Below, in pieces: positions 31,635-40,431 of a DNA stretch of 64,000 nucleotides. Made by a program: the position numbers and the translations under genes. Source of the stretch: Limnobacter olei (GTDB taxonomy: Bacteria > Pseudomonadota > Gammaproteobacteria > Burkholderiales > Burkholderiaceae_B); contig NZ_JARFJD010000009.1 in assembly GCF_029087225.1 (NCBI RefSeq), positions 124,001 through 188,000 of the forward strand. The letters are read 5' to 3'. The notes under the pieces are model-generated. The model was not told the DNA's origin. It ran no database searches and saw nothing but the letters and a program-made list of their open reading frames with translations. The stretch's first letter is position 1. Each line of letters begins with the position of its first letter.

Positions 31635-33314
31635 GTGCCCGCCAAGGTTTATCCTTCCGACACCAGTGAGCTTGCGCTAGATGGCGCACAAGCCCGTGAA
31701 CGGGACGTGTTGTTGCAATTGCAAGCGCAGCTGCCCGACAACTACACCATTTATCACGGTATTCACTGGTCGAGAATTGAGCATGGACTTACGGTGACTG
31801 GGCGAATCCAATTTCTGGTGCTGGGCCCTAGTGGCATTGTCTACAGCATCTTGATGAAAACCGGTTTGATGAAAGTGGACCAAGGCCGAGTTGTGAAGCA
31901 ATTGGGTGAACAGCGTCAGGATGTATTCAACGCACTGGCTGAACAAAGTGCTTTGCTGAACCAGAAGTTCAGGTTGCAACACCAAGGTAACTTGCGGGTA
32001 GAGCCCATTTTTTATTGTCCCGATTTCACCGTACCCGACCCCGGCGGACTTACCGTGAATGCCGAGCGGGTGGTGGATGCCCGTCACAAAGATGAATTGG
32101 CCGCCCTGATTCAAACCATTGACATTACGGCAGACCTGTTCAGCAGCCACAGCAATCCCAAAGCCATTCACTCATTTTTGTGCAATGAACTGAACCTGGT
32201 TCCTGAGGTGGGGGCCTTGTCACAAGCCGCGGAAACTTTGGTAACGCGTCTGTCTCACGGCCTGGAGCAATGGGTTTCAAGGCTAAACTTCGAGCCTTTT
32301 CGCTTGCGCGTTACGGGTACTGCTGGCAGTGGAAAGTCGCAACTGGCTTTTAGCGAACTGCAGCGCAACCATGGTTTAAAAGCCCGCACATTGTATGTGT
32401 GTTACAACCGACCGCTTTCCTCTCACATGGCGCAGCAGGTTCGCGAAGCAGGTTTGATGGGCGCGGTAGTTTTTAATTTTCATGCATTGTGCGACCGCAT
32501 GCTGCGTGATGCGGGTCAGGAAGTGGATTACGCCTCGCCCGGGGTGTTTGATCGCCTGGCTGAGCAGGTTCTGGCTACACCGCTGGACAAACGCTGGGTT
32601 TTTGATTCCATTGTGGTGGATGAAGGCCAGGACTTCGACCAGAGTTGGCTGCCGGTGCTTCAGCGTTGCGCACATTCGGGCACCCGGTGGCTGTGGCTGG
32701 AAGATCCGATTCAAAACCTGTACGCCAAGCCAGCAGTCAGCCTGCCCGGTTGGGTCAGCTTGCACACGCCCATGAATTACAGAAATCCGAAGCGAGTGGT
32801 GCAGGCTTTGCGCTTGGTTCAGCGCGAGTTCAAGTTTGAATCTCCGTTGCCGCTGGACATCGAGCCAGCCTGCCCCCTGGAAGGTTTGCCACTTGAGTTT
32901 TTTGAGTACGACAGTGACGAGTCTTTGCTGGGTCAAACTGCCAAGGCGATCACTGCCTGTTTGCGGCATGGTTTCACGCGCGACAAAATTGCGGTGCTTA
33001 GCATGCGGGGGCACGAGAAATCAAAGATATTGGCGCAAGCCAGCCTGGGGCCGCACAGCCTGAGGCACTTTACTGGTCGATATGACGAGAATGGTAGCCA
33101 GGTATTCACCGAGGGTAACGTGCATGCAGAGTCGGTTTACCGCTTTAAAGGGCAGGCAGCACAAGCTGTGGTGGTAACCGAGTTGGCTTTTTCGGAGTTT
33201 AACGAAGCTGATTTCCGAAAGCTGTTTGTGGCCATGACACGGGCCAAGTTGCTGCTGGTTCTGGTTGGTCAATCAGACACCCTGCAGCGTTTGCGCAGGG
33301 CTGTTTTTGCTTGA
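31635..33314 (+). CDS. NERD-like/UvrD-like helicase family ATPase
   Basis: A 559-residue protein starting with GTG. Residues 1 to about 170 resemble a NERD-type nuclease-related domain, though the catalytic residues are not obvious. A superfamily 1 helicase core follows: Walker A GTAGSGKS, Walker B VDEGQDF, a MNYRNP motif and a C-terminal VAMTRAK arginine motif. It is smaller than UvrD/Rep and probably lacks the full 2B domain. With the exonuclease just upstream it could form a repair or anti-invader pair; that is inference. Confidence 0.82.
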   Translation: MPAKVYPSDTSELALDGAQARERDVLLQLQAQLPDNYTIYHGIHWSRIEHGLTVTGRIQFLVLGPSGIVYSILMKTGLMKVDQGRVVKQLGEQRQDVFNALAEQSALLNQKFRLQHQGNLRVEPIFYCPDFTVPDPGGLTVNAERVVDARHKDELAALIQTIDITADLFSSHSNPKAIHSFLCNELNLVPEVGALSQAAETLVTRLSHGLEQWVSRLNFEPFRLRVTGTAGSGKSQLAFSELQRNHGLKARTLYVCYNRPLSSHMAQQVREAGLMGAVVFNFHALCDRMLRDAGQEVDYASPGVFDRLAEQVLATPLDKRWVFDSIVVDEGQDFDQSWLPVLQRCAHSGTRWLWLEDPIQNLYAKPAVSLPGWVSLHTPMNYRNPKRVVQALRLVQREFKFESPLPLDIEPACPLEGLPLEFFEYDSDESLLGQTAKAITACLRHGFTRDKIAVLSMRGHEKSKILAQASLGPHSLRHFTGRYDENGSQVFTEGNVHAESVYRFKGQAAQAVVVTELAFSEFNEADFRKLFVAMTRAKLLLVLVGQSDTLQRLRRAVFA

Positions 33315-33328
33315 AGTTCAGCGTTTGC

Positions 33329-33823
33329 CTATTGCTGAATTTGCCAGGCACCCTTGCTGGGCGAGCACACCTCACCCCGGAACTTTGTTTTTTCGCCGTT
33401 CACAATGGTGACGCCCAGGTAAGTGCGGCAAGTGTCTGACTTTGCACCGGGTGACAAATACACTCCCACACCATTTACAGGGTTAAGCCAGCGCACAGCC
33501 TGACCCGAGGGCACCAGTTCCATGGTGTGCCCGAAACAATGGGAGTCCACGGCAAATGCGTCCACCAGCTGTGTTTCCGGGAAAATTATTTTGAAGGCAT
33601 CGGTTGATTCAACGTAGGCCATTTGATCGGTCAAAGTGCCTTTCAGTGCCTCGCTTTGAACCAGTTTGGCATCGCACTGGCCTCGAAGAACGCCAAAGTC
33701 GCTGTTCCAACCTTTGCCCGTGTAGCCGATGAAGTTTTTGGCATTGGCCACATCAAATGAAAGAGCCGTGACAAGCGTAAGCAGGCAAACAACAATGTTA
33801 AGGCGTACTTTGGCTATGGGCAT
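33329..33823 (-). CDS. Exported protein of unknown function
   Basis: I do not recognise this family. The ATG at 33823 gives a 164-residue protein with a signal peptide (MPIAKVRLNIVVCLLTLVT and on to DVANA-KN). The mature part has four cysteines (RGQCDAK, DSHCFGH, DTCRTY, GEVCSPS), likely paired as disulfides in the periplasm. No Shine-Dalgarno is evident. The longer upstream frame would cover the divergent promoter of the acyl-CoA synthetase gene and is unlikely. It converges on the helicase gene. Confidence 0.7.
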   Translation of the reverse strand: MPIAKVRLNIVVCLLTLVTALSFDVANAKNFIGYTGKGWNSDFGVLRGQCDAKLVQSEALKGTLTDQMAYVESTDAFKIIFPETQLVDAFAVDSHCFGHTMELVPSGQAVRWLNPVNGVGVYLSPGAKSDTCRTYLGVTIVNGEKTKFRGEVCSPSKGAWQIQQ

Positions 33824-33951
33824 GGAAGAATACTTAACTGGGCAGCCTGATGACATTGATAAAAACGGTGTGTACGCGAATTTCGTTGACCCAATGAGTG
33901 TATCTTTTTCTTTATAAAAAAACACGAGACAGCACCCGGAGGCCGCACAAA

Positions 33952-35721
33952 ATGACAGTTCAGGGCAAAACAGTATCTGCAATTGACATTGTCAAAGGCG
34001 CCTTGGGTTTTCTGCCTGACATGCCTCATCTTTTACCGTCTTTGGCCAGTTTGGCTTTTCTCAGGCCACATTCCCGCCGTTCGCTGGGCTTGTTGTTTCA
34101 GGAAACGGCGCGCAAGCACGCAAAATCGGTATTCCTGAAAAGTGGAGAGCAGCACTGGACCTATGGACAGTCCAATTCCATCTGTAATCAGATGGCGCGG
34201 GGTTTTTTGTCCATGGGGGTTAAAGCGGGCGACACCGTGGGTTTGTTGTCCACCAACCGGCCTGAAACCTTGCTTGCGGTGATTGCCTGTGCCAAGTTGG
34301 GTGCAGTGGCAGCGCTACTGAATATCAATCAGCAAGGTGCGGTGCAGGCGCATAGTTTGAAGTTGGTGAAACCACGAGTGATTCTGGCGTGCGACCGTGG
34401 TCTGGATATTCTCAAGCAGTTGGAATCAGAGAACAGCGTTTTACTCAAAGACATCGAATTGTTGTCTTTGCAAACCGGCAGCACCCATTTAAGAGTGAGC
34501 GATTTTCGCAGTGCATGGTGCACACAGCCTGACCACAATCTGGCGCAAACAGCGCAGATTGTAGCCAGCTCGCCCTGTTTCTATATTTTTACCTCAGGCA
34601 CAACCGGTTTGCCCAAGGCCTCTGTAATGAGCCATTACCGTTGGTTGCAAGCGGCCTCGGGCATGAGCACCGCAGTGCGTTTGACGGCTTCTGACGTGTT
34701 TTACTGCTGCCTGCCGCTGTATCACAACAACGCACTCACAGTGTCACTCGGGGTGGTGTTGGCTTGTGGCGCTTGTCTCGCACTGGATGAAAAATTCAGT
34801 GCCAGTCAATTCTGGAAGCGTATTTCACATTACAAGGCGACGGCGTTTTGCTATATCGGAGAATTGCTGCGATACCTGTTGAATCAAGCACCCCATATGG
34901 ACGATCAGAACCATGAAATCCGCTTGATTCTGGGCAATGGCCTGCGCCCTGAAATATGGGATGACTTTGAAAACCGGTTTGGTATTCATCAAATTTTCGA
35001 GTTTTATGGGGCTAGCGAATCTAACCTGGGATTCATGAATGCCTTTGGCCTAAAAGAGACTGTTGGCTTTTGCCCGATGCCCTTTGAGGTCATTGCCTGT
35101 GATGCCGATTCCGAACAGGTGGTGCGAAACTCACGTGGGTTTTGTGAAACCGTAAGCCGCGGTGAAGTGGGTTTGTTGATCAGCGAAGTGACCGACTTAC
35201 GGCCCTTCGATGGCTATACCGACCCGAGAGCCAATGAAGGCAAGTTGCTGCGCAATGTATTCAAGCGCGGGGACTGTTGGTTCAACTCGGGCGATTTAGT
35301 GCGCAGGCAGGGGTGGCAACATATTCAGTTTGTGGACCGTTTGGGCGACACATTTCGCTGGAAGGGCGAGAATGTTGCAACCTCGGAAGTGGAGGGCGTG
35401 TTGGCCAAACTGCCATTTCTTGAACATGCGGTGGTTTATGGCGTGAAGCTGGACGGATTCGACGGCCGTGCCGGCATGGCGGCCGTTGCTGTAAAACCCG
35501 GTGCCAAGTTGGACTTGAAAGCGCTGGCTGCACATGTAAGCAGCCAGCTACCTGCATACGCAGTGCCGCAGTATGTGCGTGTGCTTCAAACTGTGGAAAC
35601 CACTGGCACGTTCAAATACCAAAAAGTACGGCTAAAGAAAGAGGGCATTGATCAAAACCTGGTGAATGATCCTTTGTATTGTTTCAATGCAGCAACCCGG
35701 AGTTACAACGCTTTATTTTGA
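33952..35721 (+). CDS. Long-chain/very-long-chain acyl-CoA synthetase (FATP-like)
   Basis: A 589-residue AMP-forming acyl-CoA synthetase. The adenylation P-loop is FTSGTTGLPKASVMSH and the C-terminal hinge region reads FVDRLGDTFRWKGENVATSEVE, the pattern of fatty-acid transport protein (FATP/FadD6) ligases rather than classical FadD. The start is the ATG at 33952, with GGAGG at 33938-33942. Its 3' end overlaps the convergent lipase gene by 9 bp. It likely activates exogenous or lipase-released fatty acids. Confidence 0.9.
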   Translation: MTVQGKTVSAIDIVKGALGFLPDMPHLLPSLASLAFLRPHSRRSLGLLFQETARKHAKSVFLKSGEQHWTYGQSNSICNQMARGFLSMGVKAGDTVGLLSTNRPETLLAVIACAKLGAVAALLNINQQGAVQAHSLKLVKPRVILACDRGLDILKQLESENSVLLKDIELLSLQTGSTHLRVSDFRSAWCTQPDHNLAQTAQIVASSPCFYIFTSGTTGLPKASVMSHYRWLQAASGMSTAVRLTASDVFYCCLPLYHNNALTVSLGVVLACGACLALDEKFSASQFWKRISHYKATAFCYIGELLRYLLNQAPHMDDQNHEIRLILGNGLRPEIWDDFENRFGIHQIFEFYGASESNLGFMNAFGLKETVGFCPMPFEVIACDADSEQVVRNSRGFCETVSRGEVGLLISEVTDLRPFDGYTDPRANEGKLLRNVFKRGDCWFNSGDLVRRQGWQHIQFVDRLGDTFRWKGENVATSEVEGVLAKLPFLEHAVVYGVKLDGFDGRAGMAAVAVKPGAKLDLKALAAHVSSQLPAYAVPQYVRVLQTVETTGTFKYQKVRLKKEGIDQNLVNDPLYCFNAATRSYNALF

Positions 35722-36585
35722 GGCAGTCTGTAGCGATTGGCCTTGAACCAGCTTGACGATTAAATCGACTGTTTCGGTGTCATAGAGCATGCCGCTGTGC
35801 GACACCCGTTTGCCCGGAAGCAGATCTTGAATGTAGATGTTTTGCACACCAGGTTCTTTTACAAACTGGTTTTCAACTGGCACCACCACCTTGTCGTTTT
35901 TTGTGACCAAAACACTGTATTGCACATTGGGCATGGCGATTGGGCCTGTTTTTAGTTCGCGCAACAAGGCTGAGCGGGGGTGCTGGTCTGCACAAGCCAG
36001 GCAATATTCGACGTTGTCGCGGTTGGGGGTTTTTGCAATCGAGGTACCGTTGACACTGGGGGCCAAAGCCACGAAGCGGTCGACGTGGGCTGCGCCTTGC
36101 AACATTTTCAGATAGTAAAAGCCGATGAGACCGCCCTGAGAGTGGCCCACCAGGGTCACCTTCTCACGCCCAGTGGTTGTTTTCACAAACTTCACAAATT
36201 CAGCAATACGCTTCGCTGATTCATCTACCGGGCCCACACCCTTGAACCAGTCGCTCGGTTCGGCTGCACCGTAGTCGATCGAGTATACGCACAGGTTTTG
36301 ATTGGCGAGTGCCGGACCCAAGGCGCCGAATGAATACATGGTTGAGGAAAACGTGCCGTGAATCAACACAACCGGGTTTTGATTATTGGCGGGGCGGCAT
36401 GCCCAGTTGTTCACCCCGTCGGGCATGGTTTGGCCACCAAGCACTTGGCTTAAAAATGAACTGGTCCAGTTTGATTTCGCTTCATATTGCGCTGATGAAT
36501 TGCCTGGGTTCGTGGTGCTACAGGCGACCAATGTCAGCAGGGAGAAAGCTGTTAGCAAGGAGCGACGAATGAACTGAAAAGACAT
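35713..36585 (-). CDS. Lipase/esterase lipoprotein (alpha/beta hydrolase)
   Basis: A 290-residue predicted lipoprotein: signal FIRRSLLTAFSLLTLVAC ends at a lipobox Cys. The alpha/beta-hydrolase body has an oxyanion HG in VVLIHGTFSSTMY, the nucleophile in GHSQGG and a late HSGML. It looks like a class I/EstA-type lipase anchored to the outer membrane or periplasm. The start is the ATG at 36585. Convergent overlap with the acyl-CoA synthetase gene makes them neighbours in a fatty-acid uptake context. Confidence 0.87.
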   Translation of the reverse strand: MSFQFIRRSLLTAFSLLTLVACSTTNPGNSSAQYEAKSNWTSSFLSQVLGGQTMPDGVNNWACRPANNQNPVVLIHGTFSSTMYSFGALGPALANQNLCVYSIDYGAAEPSDWFKGVGPVDESAKRIAEFVKFVKTTTGREKVTLVGHSQGGLIGFYYLKMLQGAAHVDRFVALAPSVNGTSIAKTPNRDNVEYCLACADQHPRSALLRELKTGPIAMPNVQYSVLVTKNDKVVVPVENQFVKEPGVQNIYIQDLLPGKRVSHSGMLYDTETVDLIVKLVQGQSLQTASK

Positions 36586-36619
36586 TGTTCGGTGTTCCCG
36601 GAATGAACTTGAATGATGT

Positions 36620-37084
36620 TTATGACCAGAATTGCAGCAAAGGGTTCTGCAGCGCGCCGGCAAACAGATAAAGCGTGCCTCCAATTTCGGCGAGTACCAG
36701 TGCCACCATGAATACGGCCAAACCTGCGCGGGGCATGGCGTGTTTTCCCAGTTTGTGAGGTTGCCGTAACTGATTGTCGGGTCCATTCAGCGCCGCCTGT
36801 ATCAAATAACCCGCTACAGCCAAGGCAAAAAACACAATCACGATTGCTGCCGCGAACAAGTTGTAGTTTGGTTTGAACATGCTGAAATGTGCCAACACGG
36901 CCAGGGTGATACAGGCAAAACCGTAGAGCAGGCTGGCTCTGTGGGCGATGTCTACATATGGATGCGCTAAACCTTGTTCACTGCGCCACATCTGCAAAAA
37001 CTTCCACAATCCGCTGAAAAGACCAACGAGCAAAAATACTCCTGCGGAAACAATTGCAAAGGCACTGGCAGAACTGAAGGTCAT
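36620..37084 (-). CDS. Four-helix inner membrane protein of unknown function
   Basis: A 154-residue membrane protein that I do not recognise. Four hydrophobic segments are visible, near residues 9-29 (AIVSAGVFLLVGLFSGLW), 50-67, 73-95 (NLFAAAIVIVFFALAVAGYL) and 121-143 (GLAVFMVALVLAEIGGTLYL). It lies 34 bp upstream of the lipase gene on the same strand and may be cotranscribed with it. Confidence 0.75.
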   Translation of the reverse strand: MTFSSASAFAIVSAGVFLLVGLFSGLWKFLQMWRSEQGLAHPYVDIAHRASLLYGFACITLAVLAHFSMFKPNYNLFAAAIVIVFFALAVAGYLIQAALNGPDNQLRQPHKLGKHAMPRAGLAVFMVALVLAEIGGTLYLFAGALQNPLLQFWS

Positions 37085-37206
37085 CGTGGTTACCTCTTGG
37101 GGGTAGTCGAATAAGGTGGCCCCCTTTGTGGGAAAGACTCACCTGTGTTTTTGCACTTAAATAGAGGCATCAACACACATGTGCATTATGCACCGGGAGT
37201 ATTGCC

Positions 37207-37332
37207 ATGGACGATTTCGCAAACAAGAGCTTTGAGGTGACCATGCTGGGCGAGTTGGAGGCCAAAAGAGAGTGGTTTGTTGGCGTTCTGGGCGCCAGTG
37301 TGTGCTACGGCCTGATTTTGTGGTTGCTGTAG
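37207..37332 (+). CDS. Small single-span membrane protein (41 aa)
   Basis: A 41-codon open frame with ATG at 37207, preceded by GGGAG (37195-37199) with 7-nt spacing. It encodes an amphipathic N-terminus (MDDFANKSFEVTMLGELEAK) and one hydrophobic segment (WFVGVLGASVCYGLILWLL) at the extreme C-terminus. A strong terminator follows 30 nt later. Good start signal, membrane-like composition and its own terminator support a real small protein; no family is recognised. Confidence 0.6.
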   Translation: MDDFANKSFEVTMLGELEAKREWFVGVLGASVCYGLILWLL

Positions 37333-37362
37333 TGTATTTTTGATCTCTCCCTGCACCCATAA

Positions 37363-37390
37363 AAAAACCCTCGATGACTCGAGGGTTTTT
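37363..37390. terminator. Bidirectional rho-independent terminator
   Basis: AAAAACCCTCGA (37363-37374), loop TGAC, TCGAGGGTTTTTT (37379-37390). It serves the 41-aa gene on the plus strand and the phasin gene on the minus strand. Confidence 0.9.
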
Positions 37391-37429
37391 TATTTACTCA
37401 AAGCTCAGCTCAAGCTGGGCCATGTCCTT

Positions 37430-38005
37430 TCAGACTGATGCCTTTGGCGTCGCCGCAGCGCGCTTGGCGCGCGGGGCAGCAGCTTTCTTGGCGGCAGGCT
37501 TCTTGGCAGCTTTCTTCGCGCCAGCTTCACCTTTTACGCCAATTTTTTCGAACAATTGGGCAGCAATTTGCTCAGCTTGTTCAATGGCGGGCTTCAGTGT
37601 TTCGTTTTTTTTGGCTTGTTCCAAAGCGCTTACACCCATGGTGATCGCGTTTTCGGTCAAAGACTCGGCTTGTGACAAAGCCAAGGCTGCGTAAGAGAAG
37701 CCCTTGTCGATCACAACTGGCAGTTGCTGTTCGAACAGCTCAACACCCTTCTGTGTGTAAACCTGACTCACGCCAACTACTTTTTCCAAGCCTTGCTTGA
37801 TCTCTGTACGTGCGTTAACAACCACAGGCTTGTCGGCCAAAGGCAGCTTTTCAGCAGCAGTAAATGCGTTGCCCAAACCTTGTGACAGCAGGCCGAATTG
37901 TGCTTGTACCAAGCTGTTCAGGGCCTTGGCAGCGGCTTGGTGCTGGTTTTTCAGTTCGGTGTTGGTTTTGGTCAGCAATTCAGCTGTTTTTTCGAAAGCG
38001 TACAT
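37430..38005 (-). CDS. Phasin family protein with histone-like Lys/Ala tail
   Basis: A 191-residue phasin. The N-terminal ~140 residues form amphipathic helices typical of phasins (TELKNQHQAAAKALNSLVQAQ). The C-terminal tail is rich in Lys and Ala with KKAAKKPAAKKAAAPRAKRA, like histone H1 or the PhaF/AlgP tails. Phasins coat polyhydroxyalkanoate granules, and such tails can bind DNA to tie granules to the nucleoid. A second phasin of a different family lies at 46150-46596. Confidence 0.87.
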   Translation of the reverse strand: MYAFEKTAELLTKTNTELKNQHQAAAKALNSLVQAQFGLLSQGLGNAFTAAEKLPLADKPVVVNARTEIKQGLEKVVGVSQVYTQKGVELFEQQLPVVIDKGFSYAALALSQAESLTENAITMGVSALEQAKKNETLKPAIEQAEQIAAQLFEKIGVKGEAGAKKAAKKPAAKKAAAPRAKRAAATPKASV

Positions 38006-38093
38006 CGTGAGATCTCCTTGGGTAGCGGGTAGTCAAATTTCGTGACACTTCGCACTATAGGGAAATCGATTACGCAATGAAAGGGTTTGAACC

Positions 38094-38129
38094 TGAGGCT
38101 CTACACTAAAAAACGGTGTAGAAGCCTCA
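38094..38129 (-). other. Hairpin downstream of the TRAP permease gene
   Basis: TGAGGCT-CTACAC (38094-38106) pairs with GTGTAG-A-AGCCTCA (38116-38129): 13 bp with one bulged A. On the minus strand it follows the permease stop by about 14 nt. No T-run follows the stem; the T-run is in the loop. It may be a 3'-stabilising or imperfect terminator structure. Confidence 0.5.
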
Positions 38130-38142
38130 AGGCACTGCGTTT

Positions 38143-40332
38143 TTAATCCATTCCCTTGGCCTGAACCATGGGCTCCGGCGCCGGTTTTCCTTTAAAGAAC
38201 TTATTAAGAATAATTGCTACAACAGCCAGAATTGCACCTCCGATATCGGTGTATAAACCGCCCTCAATCATGCAGAGCGCTGCGATGAGCAAAATACCGC
38301 GTACTACCCAATTTGAATGTGCTCCCCAGAACCAGCCCTGAATTGCAGCCGCCAGGAAAAACACGCCAATACACGCTGTAACAAATGCACGCAAGATCAC
38401 AAACCATTCACCTTCCATTAGGAGCGCAGCGTTGTAAAAAAACATAAACGGCACGATAAACGCAGTCAGACCGATCTTGAAGGAAGTAAACGAAGTCGCC
38501 ATTGGGTTCGCGCCGGAAATACCCGCAGCTGCATAAGAGGCCAGCGCGACTGGCGGCGTAATGGCCGAGATGACCGCGAAGTAGAACACAAAGAAGTGGG
38601 CCACCAAAGGTTGAATGCCCAGTTCGATCAGGCCAGGGGCAACCACGGATGCAGCCACGGCATAGGCGGCTGTAGTCGGCATGCCCATGCCCAGCAGAAT
38701 CGCAATGCACATCGCAAAGAACAGGGCAATCAACTGTGAATTTTCAGCGATGTCCAACAGAATGGAAGAGAACCGTGCGCCAACACCAGTCAAGGCAATT
38801 ACCCCCACGATGATGCCAGCACAGGCGCACACCGTGATGATCTGGATGGACATTACCCCTGCCAAATCGAAGGCCTTGAATATACTTTTGGGGCCCATTT
38901 TGAATGGCGACAGCCAACTTACTACTGCTGCAGCAGCGGTGGCCAAGGTGCCTGCACGAATCACCGAGTAACCCATGAACAGGGCAGCAATCAGAATAAT
39001 GATGGGAATGAACAGGTAAACCTGCTTCACCATTTTCGAGAATTGCGGTAGTTCATCAGAGCGCATACCACGCATGCCGAGTTTGGCTGCCTCGAAGTCG
39101 ACCATCAAGTAGGTAGACAGGAAATACAGCACGGCAGGAATGACTGCAGCGATTGCAATTTCCGAGTAGGGGATTCCTGTAATTTCCGCCATGATGAACG
39201 CGCCCGCTCCCATGATGGGGGGCATGATTTGCCCGCCCGAGGATGCGGCAGCTTCAATAGCGCCAGCCGTTTTTGCGTGGTAACCCACTTTTTTCATCAA
39301 TGGAATGGTCAAAGAACCAGTGGCAACCACATTGCCTGCACTGGTGCCATTGATCATGCCCATCAGGCCAGAGGCAAACACTGCCACTTTCGCAGGGCCA
39401 CCGCGCGCGCGGCCAGCGGCCGCAAAAGCAAAGTTAACGAAGTAATCGCCCACTTTGGAAGCCTGGAGAAAAGCCGCGAAAACGATGAACAAAATGATGT
39501 AAGTGGATGACACTGCGGTGGTAGCGCCCAAAATGCCCGCGTCAGTGTAGATGTAGGAGAAAAAGCGGCTGAAATCGAAGCCGTCGTGCGTCAAAAAGCC
39601 TGGCAAATAAGGACCGACGAATGAATACACGACGAAAATAATCGAGATGATGACCAAGGCGCTGCCGGCCACGCGGCGTGTTAGTTCAAGGATCAGCGCC
39701 AAGCCCACCATTGCAGCCCAAGCGTTGCCGGGTGAGGCAAAAGGTGTACCTGCTCGCATGCGCAATGCGGTGCCATCCAGGTGAACCATGAGGTAGGCGG
39801 TACTGGCGATCACGGTTAAAACCAGAGTACCGTCAAGCCAGTTGAATTTTGAGCCTGCCGGGCGCAAGAACCAGGTGGCAACAATCGCGCTCAAGGTTGC
39901 TATTGCCAATGGAATACCAAACTGGTTGACTTCCATTTCCGGGGTAATCATTTCACCGGCCGCGATGATCTGTTGCATATCGTACACCGTGTACAGGGCA
40001 TAGATTGCCGGCAACGCCAGCAGTATTGCAAGCGCCTTGATCAAGCCTTGATTGCCACGCTGGGGTTGATCAATATTCGCAGATGAGTAGGCGATGAAGC
40101 CGATGATCAGTGCGCCAGCCACGTGAAGAATGCGAAAGGCCCAGGTTTCTATGGGTGCCACATTCAACGAAAAAACATGCCAAAAGGCATAGCCTGCGGA
40201 CAGAATGGAAACGAGCAAAGCCGCTTGCTGGGTGAATGTACGCTGATTATTCGCAGGGGGTTCATCGTCAACGCCTTGGGCGATGAGTCTGTCCTCTGCT
40301 GCCGTACTGCGTGCGCTATTGGGTGTGGACAT
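38143..40332 (-). CDS. TRAP transporter permease, fused DctQM (4TM/12TM)
   Basis: A 729-residue multi-span protein with the fused small and large membrane subunits of TAXI-type TRAP transporters. Hallmarks are the GLMGMINGTSAGNVVATGSLTIP loop (first 20 residues GLMGMINGTSAGNVVATGSL), the SSGGQIMPPIMGAGAF segment and the LGMGMPTTAAYA motif. TRAP systems use an ion gradient to import organic acids delivered by a periplasmic binding protein. The TAXI binding protein is just upstream (99-bp gap with a strong hairpin). The substrate is unknown. Confidence 0.95.
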   Translation of the reverse strand: MSTPNSARSTAAEDRLIAQGVDDEPPANNQRTFTQQAALLVSILSAGYAFWHVFSLNVAPIETWAFRILHVAGALIIGFIAYSSANIDQPQRGNQGLIKALAILLALPAIYALYTVYDMQQIIAAGEMITPEMEVNQFGIPLAIATLSAIVATWFLRPAGSKFNWLDGTLVLTVIASTAYLMVHLDGTALRMRAGTPFASPGNAWAAMVGLALILELTRRVAGSALVIISIIFVVYSFVGPYLPGFLTHDGFDFSRFFSYIYTDAGILGATTAVSSTYIILFIVFAAFLQASKVGDYFVNFAFAAAGRARGGPAKVAVFASGLMGMINGTSAGNVVATGSLTIPLMKKVGYHAKTAGAIEAAASSGGQIMPPIMGAGAFIMAEITGIPYSEIAIAAVIPAVLYFLSTYLMVDFEAAKLGMRGMRSDELPQFSKMVKQVYLFIPIIILIAALFMGYSVIRAGTLATAAAAVVSWLSPFKMGPKSIFKAFDLAGVMSIQIITVCACAGIIVGVIALTGVGARFSSILLDIAENSQLIALFFAMCIAILLGMGMPTTAAYAVAASVVAPGLIELGIQPLVAHFFVFYFAVISAITPPVALASYAAAGISGANPMATSFTSFKIGLTAFIVPFMFFYNAALLMEGEWFVILRAFVTACIGVFFLAAAIQGWFWGAHSNWVVRGILLIAALCMIEGGLYTDIGGAILAVVAIILNKFFKGKPAPEPMVQAKGMD

Positions 40333-40373
40333 GATGGAGCCGATTCAAGATTAATAGGACTTGTTGCGGAGGC

Positions 40374-40403
40374 GCATCGGGTATCAGATGAGATACCCGA
40401 TGC
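40374..40403 (-). other. Intercistronic stem-loop between TRAP binding protein and permease
   Basis: GCATCGGGTATC (40374-40385) and GATACCCGATGC (40392-40403) form a perfect 12-bp stem around a 6-nt AGATGA loop. It sits between the binding-protein stop and the permease start, with no T-run. Such structures protect the upstream mRNA and give more binding protein than permease. Confidence 0.8.
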
Positions 40404-40431
40404 TCACCGGATCAAATGGTTTGATCAGTAT

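Noticed and set aside
33886-33918. TTGACC and TATAAA as a promoter for the FATP-like ligase gene
   Set aside because: The spacing of 21 bp is too long for a normal sigma-70 promoter.
33824-33982. N-terminal extension of the exported unknown protein
   Set aside because: It would cover the divergent promoter region, and the internal ATG at 33823 begins a proper signal peptide.
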